Positions 40,890 to 48,921 of a stretch of 59,639 bases of DNA are shown in pieces. How positions within the stretch are numbered: position 1 is the first letter of the stretch; the number at the start of each line of letters is the position of its first letter. The stretch is from Christensenella sp. UBA4636 (GTDB taxonomy: Bacteria > Bacillota > Clostridia > Christensenellales > Borkfalkiaceae). The DNA lies in contig DHMS01000043.1 of assembly GCA_002405915.1 (NCBI GenBank), forward strand, positions 1 through 59,639, read 5' to 3'. The notes beneath the pieces are model-generated. The model made no database searches and had not been told where the DNA came from. It saw nothing but the letters and a program-made list of their open reading frames with translations. Position numbers and translations under genes: made by a program.

Positions 40890-41090
40890 GGTAGCTTTTT
40901 AAAAGAGAGCGGAGTCGTGGCTGAGAGCGTCCGTATAAAGTCCGAAAGCGAAACCACTTGCGTATAAAAAGGCGTTTGCTTCGCGCAAAATGAAGCTAAA
41001 CGAGGCGAATATAAAATTCGCAAATTAAGGTGGAACCACGGTTAACAATCGTCCTTAGGCTCTTTTATCGGGGCTTAAGGGCGTTTTTTA
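40890..41090 (+). promoter_or_regulatory. T-box riboswitch, threonine (thrS leader)
   Basis: Stem I elements AAGAGAGCGG and GGCTGAGAGCGTCC are present. The specifier loop reads GAAACCACTTG with codon ACC (Thr) at 40953-40955. The T-box core AAGGTGGAACCACG is at 41027-41040; its TGGA pairs with a UCCA tRNA end, in line with the U discriminator of many bacterial tRNA-Thr. The terminator (CGTCCTTAGGCTC against GGGCTTAAGGGCG, then T6) is at 41050-41088. Uncharged tRNA-Thr should allow read-through into thrS. Confidence 0.92.
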
Positions 41091-41129
41091 TTAAAATATA
41101 AAAAAAGAACTCTAAAAGGGGTGCGTTTT

Positions 41130-43073
41130 ATGATTATCACATTGAAAAACGGAAACAAAATGGAACTTGAAAACGGGAAAAAGCTTTCCGAAATCGCAAA
41201 AGAGATTTCAGAAGGTCTTGCCCGCGAAGCCGTCGTCGCAAAAGTGAACGGCGAACTCAAAGATTTAAGCGAAGAGCTGAACGCCGACGCGGAAGTCGAA
41301 TTCTTCACGCTCAAAGACAAGGAAGGTCTCGACGTATACCGCCATACCTGCTCGCATATTCTGGCACAGGCAGTCAAAAACATATACCCGACCTGCGCGC
41401 TTGCGATAGGTCCTACGATAGAAAACGGATTTTATTACGACTTCGATTTCAAAACGCCCATAACTCAGGACGATTTTGAGAAAATCGAAGAGGAAATGAA
41501 AAAGATAATAAAGAGCGATTTGCCCATTACCCGCTTTACCTTGCCGAGAAACGAAGCTATTAAGCTTATGAAGGATTATAACGAGCCGTACAAAGTTCAG
41601 CTCATCGAAGATTTGCCCGAGGGCGAAGAAATATCCTTCTACAAGCAAGGCGCGTTTACCGACCTTTGCAAAGGTCCGCACCTTCCCTCGACCGGCAGAA
41701 TTAAGGCTTTCAAACTTTTGAGCCTTACCGGCGCGTATTGGAGAGGCAACGAAAAAAACAAGATGCTTACTCGTATTTACGCTACGGCTTTCGAAAAGAA
41801 GAGCCAGCTCGAAGAATACGTCAAACAGCAGGAAGAAGCCAAACGCCGCGACCACAACAAGCTCGGCAGAGAATTAGGTTACTTTATGACGAGCGACGTT
41901 ATCGGTCAGGGCTTGCCTCTTTTCGGCGCAAAGGGCAGCAAAGTCATGCAGACTATGATTAGGTTCGTAGAGGACGAGGAAGAAAGAAGGGGTTTCCAAC
42001 CGACCCGCACCCCGTGCATGGCAAAGAGCGACCTTTACAAAATTTCCGGTCACTGGGACCACTATCGCGACAAAATGTTCGTTATAGGCGACGCGGACGC
42101 GGAGGGCGAGGTTCTCGCAATGCGCCCGATGACTTGCCCGTTCCAGTATCAGATTTACAAAAACGGCTTGAAGAGTTATAAGGATTTGCCTTACAGATTC
42201 TGCGAAACGGCTACCGAATTCCGTAACGAAAACTCGGGCGAAATGCACGGGCTTATAAGGGTCAGACAGTTTACGCTTTCCGACGGACACATTATCTGCG
42301 CCCCGGAACAGGTCGAAAGCGAATTCAAGCGTTGCTTGGAACTTTCCACTTACTTCTTAAAATGCCTCGGCATGGAAAACGACGTTACCTATCGGTTTTC
42401 AAAGCGCGGTAAAAACAAAGCTAAATATATCGACAACGACAAGGCTTGGGAGGATACGCAAAACCTTATGCGCCAAATTCTCAACCACCTCGGCTTAACC
42501 TACGACGAAGCGGACGACGAAGCGGCTTTCTACGGACCTAAGCTCGACATTCAGTGCAAGAACGTTTACGGCAAGGAAGACACCCTCATCACCATTCAGC
42601 TCGACTTCTCTGCGGGTACCGCGTTCGATATGTCGTATATCGACCAGAACGGCGAAAAGAAAACTCCTTTCGTAATTCACCGTTCGTCCATCGGCTGCTA
42701 CGAAAGAGTTTTCGCTATGCTTATCGAAAAGTACGCGGGAGCCTTCCCGACTTGGCTTTGCCCCGTTCAGGTTAAGATTTTGCCGGTAACCGACAGAGCC
42801 GCGGAGTATTCCGAAGCCGTTAAGGAAGCTTTGTACGACAGAGGTTTGAGAGCCGAAGTCGACTTAAGAAGCGAAAAGATAGGCAAAAAGATTAGGGACG
42901 CGCAAATGGAAAAAGTTCCTTATATGCTCGTTATCGGCGACAAGGAAGTTGAAGCCGGCGATATAGTGGCCGTCCGTAGCAGAAGACTCGGCGATATGGG
43001 CGAAATGAAGACCAAAGACTTTATCGAAATGGTTCATAAGGAAGATAAAGACAAGGTTGTTTACAAGGACTAA
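41130..43073 (+). CDS. thrS: Threonyl-tRNA synthetase
   Basis: 647 residues from the ATG at 41130 (AAAGGGG upstream; the reading from 41121 is less well placed). The N-terminal TGS domain (1-62) is followed by the editing domain with HTCSHILAQAVKN and later the SFYKQGAFTDLCKGPH zinc-associated segment. The class II catalytic core has MRPMTCPFQYQIY, TEFRNENSGEMHGLIRVRQFTLSDGH and IGCYERVFAMLIEKYAGAFP (motif 3). The C-terminal anticodon-binding domain starts at PVQVKILPV. It charges tRNA-Thr and clears mischarged Ser. Controlled by the T-box upstream. Confidence 0.98.
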   Translation: MIITLKNGNKMELENGKKLSEIAKEISEGLAREAVVAKVNGELKDLSEELNADAEVEFFTLKDKEGLDVYRHTCSHILAQAVKNIYPTCALAIGPTIENGFYYDFDFKTPITQDDFEKIEEEMKKIIKSDLPITRFTLPRNEAIKLMKDYNEPYKVQLIEDLPEGEEISFYKQGAFTDLCKGPHLPSTGRIKAFKLLSLTGAYWRGNEKNKMLTRIYATAFEKKSQLEEYVKQQEEAKRRDHNKLGRELGYFMTSDVIGQGLPLFGAKGSKVMQTMIRFVEDEEERRGFQPTRTPCMAKSDLYKISGHWDHYRDKMFVIGDADAEGEVLAMRPMTCPFQYQIYKNGLKSYKDLPYRFCETATEFRNENSGEMHGLIRVRQFTLSDGHIICAPEQVESEFKRCLELSTYFLKCLGMENDVTYRFSKRGKNKAKYIDNDKAWEDTQNLMRQILNHLGLTYDEADDEAAFYGPKLDIQCKNVYGKEDTLITIQLDFSAGTAFDMSYIDQNGEKKTPFVIHRSSIGCYERVFAMLIEKYAGAFPTWLCPVQVKILPVTDRAAEYSEAVKEALYDRGLRAEVDLRSEKIGKKIRDAQMEKVPYMLVIGDKEVEAGDIVAVRSRRLGDMGEMKTKDFIEMVHKEDKDKVVYKD

Positions 43074-43099
43074 AATTTTAAAAAAGACCGAAAAAATCC

Positions 43100-43128
43100 T
43101 TGACAGAGGAATAGTAATGTGGTAGAAT
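43100..43128 (+). promoter_or_regulatory. Promoter of the infC-rpmI-rplT operon
   Basis: TTGACA (43100-43105), 17 bp, TAGAAT (43123-43128). Confidence 0.85.
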
Positions 43129-43134
43129 GTTTAA

Positions 43135-43265
43135 GCTTGAAGCAGAAGAGTGAACCTTCTCGCCGTCGGTTTTAACTAAACGGCACATACCGCATTATCG
43201 GCTAATGTTGATTTTTTATGGTATTTTCATCGGGTTTTCTTATGCGGAAAGCCCGATTATTTTAT
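43135..43265 (+). promoter_or_regulatory. infC operon leader with attenuator-like hairpin (candidate L20 leader)
   Basis: A leader of about 150 nt. Near its end ATCGGGTTTTC and GAAAGCCCGAT pair (11 bp, one G-U) and are followed by TATTTTAT, like a transcription attenuator. The infC-rpmI-rplT operon of Firmicutes is repressed by L20 through such a leader. That this leader works so is inferred from position and the hairpin. Confidence 0.6.
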
Positions 43266-43284
43266 GCTTTAGGAGGCTAAAACC

Positions 43285-43815
43285 ATTAAAGTTCAGAATA
43301 ACATCAACGAAATGATTCGTCACCCGCAAGTTCGTCTTATCGGCGCGGACGGCAGCCAGCTCGGAATAGTTTCTTCTCGCGAAGCGCAAAGGCTCGCGTA
43401 CGAAGCCAATCTCGACCTCGTGGAAATCTCCCCGACGGCAAACCCGCCCGTATGCAAAATAATGGACTACGGCAAATACCGTTTCGAAATTCTCAAAAAA
43501 CAAAAGGAAGCCAAAAAGAATCAAAAGGTTATCGAGCTTAAAGAAATCTGGCTGTCTATGACCATCGACGTCGGCGATTTGAACGTTAAGGCAAAGCAGA
43601 CGATGAAGTTCTTGGACGCGGGTAATAAAGTAAAGGTTTCCATACGTTTAAGAGGCAGACAGAACGCGCATTCGTCGCTCGGCGTGGACGTTATGAACAA
43701 ATTCTTCGAGCTTGTCAAGGAAAAAGCCGTCATGGAAAGAAAGCCGCTTTTAGAAGGGCGCAACATTCTCATGATACTCGCTCCTTCAAAAGAAGATACG
43801 GCAAAGAAGCAATAA
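43285..43815 (+). CDS. infC: Translation initiation factor IF-3, AUU start codon
   Basis: 176 residues. I place the start at ATT 43285-43287. A perfect AGGAGG (43271-43276) lies 8 nt upstream, and the reading IKVQNNINEMIRHPQVRLIGADGSQ covers the full IF-3 N-terminus. The next ATG (43312) would remove nine family residues and has no ribosome binding site. AUU is the known rare start of infC that lets IF-3 repress its own translation. Motifs: YEANLDLVEISPTANPPVCKIMDYGKYRFE in the N-domain and KVKVSIRLRGRQNAHSSLG in the C-domain. It prevents 30S-50S joining and checks start codons. Confidence 0.96.
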   Translation: MKVQNNINEMIRHPQVRLIGADGSQLGIVSSREAQRLAYEANLDLVEISPTANPPVCKIMDYGKYRFEILKKQKEAKKNQKVIELKEIWLSMTIDVGDLNVKAKQTMKFLDAGNKVKVSIRLRGRQNAHSSLGVDVMNKFFELVKEKAVMERKPLLEGRNILMILAPSKEDTAKKQ

Positions 43816-43884
43816 GCTTTTTAAAGCGACTTAATCGACGGGGTAACCCGCAAAACTTAAAAATTTATATCGGAGGGCAAAAAC

Positions 43885-44085
43885 ATGCCGAAAATGAAAA
43901 CTCACAGCGGTTCCAAAAAGCGTTTTAAGCTTACCGCAACGGGTAAAGTAAAAAGAGCTTGCGAAGGTCACAACCACATTTTGAGCAAGAAAGACACCAA
44001 GAGAAAAAGAAGATTGAGAGCGGGTACCTACGTATCCACCACTCAGGAAAAGACCGTAAAGGGTCTTATTCCCTACAAGGCGTAA
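43885..44085 (+). CDS. rpmI: Ribosomal protein bL35
   Basis: 66 residues, strongly basic. The full family pattern is MPKMKTHSGSKKRFKLTATGKVK, HNHILSKKDTKRKRRLR, then GLIPYK at the end. A component of the 50S subunit. The ribosome binding site is GGAGG. It lies 69 bp after infC and 14 bp before rplT, the classical order. Confidence 0.98.
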   Translation: MPKMKTHSGSKKRFKLTATGKVKRACEGHNHILSKKDTKRKRRLRAGTYVSTTQEKTVKGLIPYKA

Positions 44086-44099
44086 GGAGGACAGTATAA

Positions 44100-44453
44100 A
44101 TGCGTATTAAAAGAGCGGTTAACGGCGTTAAAAAACGCAGAAAAATAATGAAGCTTTCCAAAGGTTACTTTGGGGCTAAGAGCAAATTATACAGAGTAGC
44201 GCGTCAAGCGGTCATGAAGTCGCTTAACTACGCTTACATCGGCAGAAAGTCCAAAAAGCGCGATTTCAGAAAGCTTTGGATTGCTCGTATCAACGCGGGC
44301 TGCCGTCTTAACGGAATAAGCTACAGCAAATTTATGCACGGTATGAACGTACTCGGTCTTAACCTTAACAGAAAGGTTCTTTCCGATATGGCTATCAACG
44401 ACGCGGCGGGCTTTACCGCACTCGTTGAAAAGGTTAAAGCGTGCAACGCGTAA
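44100..44453 (+). CDS. rplT: Ribosomal protein bL20
   Basis: 117 residues, basic. Family segments: MRIKRAVNGVKKRRKIMKLSKGYFG, SLNYAYIGRKSKKRDFRKLWI, RINAGCRLNGISYSKFM and LNRKVLSDMAINDAAGF. It is an early 50S assembly protein and, in Firmicutes, the repressor of its own operon through the leader. The last gene of the operon, followed directly by a terminator. Confidence 0.98.
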   Translation: MRIKRAVNGVKKRRKIMKLSKGYFGAKSKLYRVARQAVMKSLNYAYIGRKSKKRDFRKLWIARINAGCRLNGISYSKFMHGMNVLGLNLNRKVLSDMAINDAAGFTALVEKVKACNA

Positions 44454-44460
44454 AAAGCCT

Positions 44461-44502
44461 TTAAAGCCGCTTATAGGTTGACTATCAGCGGCTTTAATTT
44501 TT
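44461..44502 (+). terminator. Terminator of infC-rpmI-rplT
   Basis: TTAAAGCCGC (44461-44470) pairs with GCGGCTTTAA (44488-44497), then T5. The next gene starts only 6 nt later. Confidence 0.85.
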
Positions 44503-44507
44503 GTTAT

Positions 44508-45245
44508 ATGATTATCACTTCACGCCACAATCCCGTCGTAAAGCTTTACGCTTCGCTTAAAGACAAAAAAGGGAGAATTTCCGCGGGCGGATACCTTATA
44601 GAGGGCGAAAAACAAGTTTTTGAAGCCGTTAAAAGCGGCAAAAACGTTTTGTCCGTAATGGGCAAAGCCCGTCTTGTTTCGTCTTACGAGGGTAAAGTTC
44701 CCGCCGTGTACGAGGTGACGGACGATATTTGCCGTTTCGTCGCCGATTCCGTCACGCCGCAAGGAATATTCGCGCTCGTCGCTTTTCCGCAGTTTAAGGC
44801 GAAAAGTAGCGGCAACATAGTGCTTTTGGACGGCGTTTCCGACCCTGGCAACGTAGGTACGATAATAAGAACGTGCGCCGCGGTCGGCGTAAAAGCCGTT
44901 TACATTTTAAACGGCGCGGACCCGTATTCGCCTAAGTGCGTTCGCTCGGCGATGAGCGGACTTAACTCGGTCGAAGTTTACCCCGTAGAAGAGGGCGAAC
45001 TTGAAAAAGTCATAGAAAATCGGCGCGTAATAGTCGCCGATATGGGAGGCGAAAACCTTTTCGGAAAGACGATAAGCGGAGATTTTTGTCTTGTTATAGG
45101 CAACGAAGCGCACGGCGTTTCCGAAAAACTTAAAGAGCGGGCGGACGAAGTAGTTTCTATCCCCATGAAAAGCAATATGGAAAGCCTTAACGCGGGCGTT
45201 TCATGTTCGATAATCTTATACGAGCTTTTACATAAAAGTATTTAA
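44508..45245 (+). CDS. TrmH/SpoU-family RNA 2'-O-methyltransferase
   Basis: 245 residues from the ATG at 44508. The N-terminal substrate-binding domain (SRHNPVVKLYASLKDKKGR, then GGYLIEGEKQVFEAV) precedes the trefoil-knot SPOUT domain: LLDGVSDPGNVGTIIRTCAAVGV, LVIGNEAHGVSEKL, and SIPMKSNMESLNAGVSCSIILYE. It methylates a ribose 2'-OH in rRNA or tRNA; the exact site is not predictable. No Shine-Dalgarno sequence is visible: the ATG stands right behind the rplT terminator, so the true start might be a leaderless message or lie on read-through transcripts. Confidence 0.9.
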   Translation: MIITSRHNPVVKLYASLKDKKGRISAGGYLIEGEKQVFEAVKSGKNVLSVMGKARLVSSYEGKVPAVYEVTDDICRFVADSVTPQGIFALVAFPQFKAKSSGNIVLLDGVSDPGNVGTIIRTCAAVGVKAVYILNGADPYSPKCVRSAMSGLNSVEVYPVEEGELEKVIENRRVIVADMGGENLFGKTISGDFCLVIGNEAHGVSEKLKERADEVVSIPMKSNMESLNAGVSCSIILYELLHKSI

Positions 45246-45256
45246 GGAGCATAAAA

Positions 45257-45997
45257 ATGTCAGGACATAGCAAATGGCACAATATACAGGCAAAAAAAGG
45301 TAAGGCGGACGCGGCGCGCGGCAAAATCTTTACTAAGATAGGCAGAGAAATCGCCGTTGCGGCAAAGCAGGGCGCGGACCCTTCCGTTAACAGCAAACTT
45401 GCGGACGTTATCGCAAAGGCGAAAGCCGCCAACATGCCTAACGACAACATCAAAAGAAGTATCGCAAAGGCTACGGGCGAACTCGGCAGCGTAAACTACG
45501 AAACTCTCGTTTACGAAGGCTATGGCGTAGGCGGCAGCGCGGTTATGGTTAAAACGCTTACCGACAACAAGAACAGAACGGTAGGCGACGTAAGACATAT
45601 TTTCGATAAGTTCGGCGGTTCCATGGGTACTACCGGCAGCGTTACCTTTATGTTTGAAAATAAAGGCGTTATCGTCGTTGACCGCACGCCCGACCTCGAC
45701 GAGGACAAAATGATGGAGTACGCCCTCGAAGCCGGCGCGGACGACGTTATAGTTTCCGACGACGTTTACGAAGTACGCACAGACCCGACTGCTTTCACTC
45801 AGGTAAGAAAGTATCTCGAAGACCACGGCGTAACTTTTGAAGAAGCCGATATCATGATGATACCTAACGACCGCATAACTCTTTCGGACGAGCAGCTCGT
45901 CACATTCGGCAAAATGCTCGACGCCTTTGAGGACAACGACGACGTGCAGGACGTATATCACAACGTACTTTTACCCGAAGTTGAGGAAGAAGAATAA
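45257..45997 (+). CDS. YebC/PmpR family transcription or translation factor
   Basis: 246 residues, full length. The start MSGHSKWHNIQAKKGKADAARGKIFTKIGREIAVAAKQG is the diagnostic N-terminus. Later blocks include NMPNDNIKRSIAKATGE, YEGYGVGGSAVMV and the acidic end LEDNDDVQDVYHNV-like (EDNDDVQDVYHNVLLPE). Members are described as DNA-binding regulators and, in B. subtilis, as a factor that helps ribosomes through proline stretches. It follows the methyltransferase by 11 bp and is probably cotranscribed. Confidence 0.96.
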   Translation: MSGHSKWHNIQAKKGKADAARGKIFTKIGREIAVAAKQGADPSVNSKLADVIAKAKAANMPNDNIKRSIAKATGELGSVNYETLVYEGYGVGGSAVMVKTLTDNKNRTVGDVRHIFDKFGGSMGTTGSVTFMFENKGVIVVDRTPDLDEDKMMEYALEAGADDVIVSDDVYEVRTDPTAFTQVRKYLEDHGVTFEEADIMMIPNDRITLSDEQLVTFGKMLDAFEDNDDVQDVYHNVLLPEVEEEE

Positions 45998-46020
45998 TTG
46001 TCGCATTGCGTGCAATGCGT

Positions 46021-46122
46021 AAGTTGAAAATTGAAAATGGAAAATTGAAAGTTGCGGATATGAAATATTATATAAATAATAATTCGACCTTAATTTTCAA
46101 CTTTCACCTTTCAACTTTCAAT
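46021..46122. repeat. Heptamer repeat, inverted pair
   Basis: The left block (AAGTTGAAAATTGAAAATGG and on to 46054) is a row of TTGAAAA/TTGAAAG units. The right block (46091-46122) is a row of their complements, CAACTTT and variants. The two blocks can form a long stem around a 36-nt AT-rich loop. Confidence 0.75.
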
Positions 46123-46127
46123 TATAT

Positions 46128-46173
46128 AAAAAAGGCTTTTGCTGTAAAGAAATTTAAGCAAAAAGCCTTTTTT
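46128..46173 (+). terminator. Terminator of the methyltransferase-yebC operon
   Basis: AAAAAAGGCTTTTGC pairs with GCAAAAAGCCTTTTTT. Confidence 0.8.
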
Positions 46174-46415
46174 CTTTTCCCGCAAAAGCCCCTCCGCATA
46201 TTCGCAACGGGGGCAAAAACGGGTTTTGTCCGAGCTTCGAAATCGAGCGGATTATATCTGCGACGTTTATTTTACTATCAAACGAGTGTCTTTCCCTTTC
46301 TGCCGCTAAAAACTTTTAGCAACGGAAAATTCCTTTGTTTGAACGCCGCTTGTTAGTATTATGGGCTTTAAAATAAGTATTATTCATATCTTTCCCTAAA
46401 ATGTTATTTTTAACT

Positions 46416-46504
46416 TTGACAATTATAATAGAAATAGTGTATAATTATCTATAAATCATAAATATATGCTAAGTATAAATATATGCTAAGTCGAAAAACA
46501 AGGA
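46416..46504 (+). promoter_or_regulatory. Promoter and duplicated leader of the HtrA-like gene
   Basis: TTGACA (46416-46421), 18 bp, TATAAT (46440-46445). The leader contains a perfect tandem 17-bp duplication (ATAAATATATGCTAAGT at 46458-46474 and 46475-46491) just before the ribosome binding site AAGGAG (46500-46504). Confidence 0.75.
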
Positions 46505-46510
46505 GTGCGT

Positions 46511-47761
46511 ATGAAAAAGAAAATTTTCGCGCTTGCGATTGCGATAATAATGATAGCTATCGTCACGCTCGTAGGGTGCAACCTTACCCCGGGCGGAGAG
46601 GACAGCGGCGACTCGGGCAAAAAACCGACGACTTCCTCTAATACCGCTAAAAATATTACGGTTAACGTCAAAGAAGTTACGCCGAGCGACCCTGCGGAGG
46701 ACGAGCCTACGGATATAAAATCCGTATTAAAGCGCGTTGAAAAAACTATCGTAAAAGTTCATTACAAGACCGAAAAGAAAGTTCTCACGGCGAGCGGCAT
46801 AGTTATCGGCGCGGGCGAAACGAGGCGCACGGACGAGGAAATAGCCGCGGGCGTTGCCGCGGAAAAAACGAGCTATATTTTGACGAGCCTTGACTTTATC
46901 GAAAACGCTATTGCCGAGGACAAGCTCGAAGCCGCGGAAAAAACCGATAAAACGGAAACGACGGACAAAAACCCCGTCAGTATCACTGCTTACGACGGAA
47001 AAACTTATCCCGCGCTCTTCGTGGGCGGCGACCCGGACAGCGACGTCTGCGTGCTTTACGCCGTGGCGGAAATTCCCGCTTGTACGGTGTATAACGGCAG
47101 AGCCGAAACGGGCGAAAACGTTATCGCGGGCGGCAATCCTTTAACTACCGTTCCGGGCGTTACCTTTACTTCGGGCATAATATCCGCCGTGTGCGAAAAT
47201 ATGCAAACGGAAAACGGCGACATAACTTTTTTGCAGACGGACGCGCTCGTAAAAAGCGGTTCTGCGGGCGGCGGACTTTTCACCCGCGCCGGTTATCTCG
47301 TGGGGTTAGTTACTTGTAAATACGACGAAGTTCTCGGTAACGGCGTAGGCTTGGGCGTCGCGATACCGTCCGATATAGCGATAGACGTTTCTAAAAAGCT
47401 TATGGAAACGTTCACGCAGGAAGGCACTTCCGGTTATATTCCCGGCAAGTTTATGCTCGGGTATAGCGTAAAAGATTACAGCAACAACGTTTTCGGCACG
47501 CAAGGCTACGTTTACTTCGATTCCCTCGACGAAACGGGAAGCTTTTATAAATGCGGAATAGTCGCGGGCGATAAGATAATCTCCGTCCGCAACGGCGATA
47601 CGGGCGCGGAATACAAGGTTACGCGCGCAAGCGGATTCAAAACTTATATAGAATCGCTTAACTTGAAGATAGGCGACAGACTTATTTTGAACATCGAGCG
47701 CAATTCGACCAAGCTTGCCGTCACCGTCACCGTTTTGCAGTACGTTTACGGAAGACTTTAA
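46511..47761 (+). CDS. HtrA/trypsin-like lipoprotein with degenerate active site
   Basis: 416 residues from the ATG at 46511 (AAGGAG upstream). The signal peptide KKKIFALAIAIIMIAIVTLVGC has a LVGC lipobox. A Ser/Gly/Thr linker follows, then an HtrA-like chymotrypsin fold (about 65-300) with SYILTSLDFIE, DPDSDVCVLYA and KSGSAGGGLFTRAGYLVGLV. Compared with active HtrA, the His (NNHV) is Asp128 and the nucleophile Ser (GNSGGPL) is Ala252, while the Asp is kept. A PDZ domain (about 330-415) follows, with VYFDSLDETGSFYKCGIVAGDKIISV. So it is probably not a protease but a peptide-binding surface protein. It stands 3 bp before ruvC. Confidence 0.8.
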   Translation: MKKKIFALAIAIIMIAIVTLVGCNLTPGGEDSGDSGKKPTTSSNTAKNITVNVKEVTPSDPAEDEPTDIKSVLKRVEKTIVKVHYKTEKKVLTASGIVIGAGETRRTDEEIAAGVAAEKTSYILTSLDFIENAIAEDKLEAAEKTDKTETTDKNPVSITAYDGKTYPALFVGGDPDSDVCVLYAVAEIPACTVYNGRAETGENVIAGGNPLTTVPGVTFTSGIISAVCENMQTENGDITFLQTDALVKSGSAGGGLFTRAGYLVGLVTCKYDEVLGNGVGLGVAIPSDIAIDVSKKLMETFTQEGTSGYIPGKFMLGYSVKDYSNNVFGTQGYVYFDSLDETGSFYKCGIVAGDKIISVRNGDTGAEYKVTRASGFKTYIESLNLKIGDRLILNIERNSTKLAVTVTVLQYVYGRL

Positions 47762-47764
47762 TTT

Positions 47765-48259
47765 ATGATAATTCTCGGAATAGACCCGGGGCTTGCGACC
47801 GTGGGCTACGGCGTTATAAAAAGCGAAAACGGGCGGGTTGCTGCTATCGATTACGGCGTCATATTAACGCCTAAGGAAGCGCATTTCTTCGACCGTTTGT
47901 ATATGATTGAGCAAAGCACGGAAAAGCTTCTTGAAAGATACAATCCGGACGAAGTGGCGATGGAAGAGTTGTTTTTCAACAACAACGCGAAAACGGCTAT
48001 AAACGTCGCTCAAGCGAGGGGCGTTACGCTCGTTACTTGCATGAAGCGCACGCGCAAGCTTTTCGAATACACGCCTTTGCAAATAAAACAAGCTTTGACG
48101 GGTTACGGCAGAGCCGACAAAAAACAAATACAGGAAATGGTCACGAGGCTTTTGAATCTCAAAAAAATTCCTAAGCCGGACGACGCGGCGGACGCTTTGG
48201 CAGTCGCGCTCACCCATTCCAACACCTCGCGGTTTTCCTCGGGGTTCGGTATAAAATAA
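47765..48259 (+). CDS. ruvC: Holliday junction resolvase RuvC
   Basis: 164 residues, full length. Motifs: GIDPGLATVGYGVI with catalytic Asp7, MEELFFNNNAKTAINVAQARG with catalytic Glu, and the C-terminal KKIPKPDDAADALAVALTH with two further acidic residues. It makes paired cuts in Holliday junctions bound by RuvAB. It starts 3 bp after the HtrA-like gene with a weak ribosome binding site and leads the ruvC-ruvA-ruvB run. Confidence 0.97.
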   Translation: MIILGIDPGLATVGYGVIKSENGRVAAIDYGVILTPKEAHFFDRLYMIEQSTEKLLERYNPDEVAMEELFFNNNAKTAINVAQARGVTLVTCMKRTRKLFEYTPLQIKQALTGYGRADKKQIQEMVTRLLNLKKIPKPDDAADALAVALTHSNTSRFSSGFGIK

Positions 48260-48279
48260 TCGCATAAAGAGGAAATTTT

Positions 48280-48879
48280 ATGATAGCTTACGTTAAAGGC
48301 AAAGTTCTTTCGGCTTCGAACGGAACGGTTATATTGGAACGCGACGGACTGGGCTTCGAAATAATATGCTCGGCGACTTCGTTTAAACGGCTTGTCGAAG
48401 AGGGCGAGGGCGCGGTGTATACCTATCTTGCCGTGCGCGACGACGGAATGAGCCTTTTCGGGTTCGAAAACTTAGCCGAAAAAGAGATGTTTTTGAAACT
48501 CATCTCGGTGTCGGGCGTGGGACCAAAAATGGGCATGACCGTGCTATCGGGGCTTAGCCTTAACGACCTTGCTTTCGCCATAGCTTCAAGCGACGTTAAA
48601 GCCCTTTCTTCCGTTAAAGGCTTAGGTAAAAAGACGGCGGAAAGAATTATTCTCGAATTACGGGAAGCTATTTCTATAGAAAGCCTCGGCGCGCCGAGCG
48701 GCAAAACAAAGACCGCCGCGCCCAAAATAGACGGCGAAAAGGACAACGCGGTGCTTGCGCTCATTTCCTTAGGCTACAAGCGCGAAGAAGCCGTGGAAGC
48801 CGTGGAAGAGGCTATTTCTTCCGGCGCAGTCGGGCTTGAAAAGGTTATAACCGCCGCGTTAAAGTGTTTTTTAAAATAG
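48280..48879 (+). CDS. ruvA: Holliday junction DNA helicase subunit RuvA
   Basis: 199 residues. The N-terminal OB domain starts MIAYVKGKVL; helix-hairpin-helix motifs include LISVSGVGPKMGMTVLSGL and LSSVKGLGKKTAERIILELR. The C-terminal RuvB-contacting domain has AVLALISLGYKREEAVEAVEEA. It binds the four-way junction and recruits RuvB. The ribosome binding site is AGAGGAA. Confidence 0.97.
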   Translation: MIAYVKGKVLSASNGTVILERDGLGFEIICSATSFKRLVEEGEGAVYTYLAVRDDGMSLFGFENLAEKEMFLKLISVSGVGPKMGMTVLSGLSLNDLAFAIASSDVKALSSVKGLGKKTAERIILELREAISIESLGAPSGKTKTAAPKIDGEKDNAVLALISLGYKREEAVEAVEEAISSGAVGLEKVITAALKCFLK

Positions 48880-48921
48880 AAAAAATCACAGCATAAAACG
48901 CTTTTGAAATAAGGACAGATT

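Larger units (their letters stand above)
45998..46415. other. Long intergenic region: repeat, terminator, otherwise empty
   Basis: Bases 46019-46055 and 46090-46122 carry inverted blocks of the heptamer repeat. A terminator follows at 46128-46173. In 46174-46415 I see no gene, RNA or clear motif. A short open frame across 46006-46356 has no ribosome binding site or family likeness. Confidence 0.6.

Noticed and set aside
46006..46356. 116-codon frame after yebC
   Set aside because: It crosses the heptamer repeat and a terminator and lacks a ribosome binding site and any family likeness.
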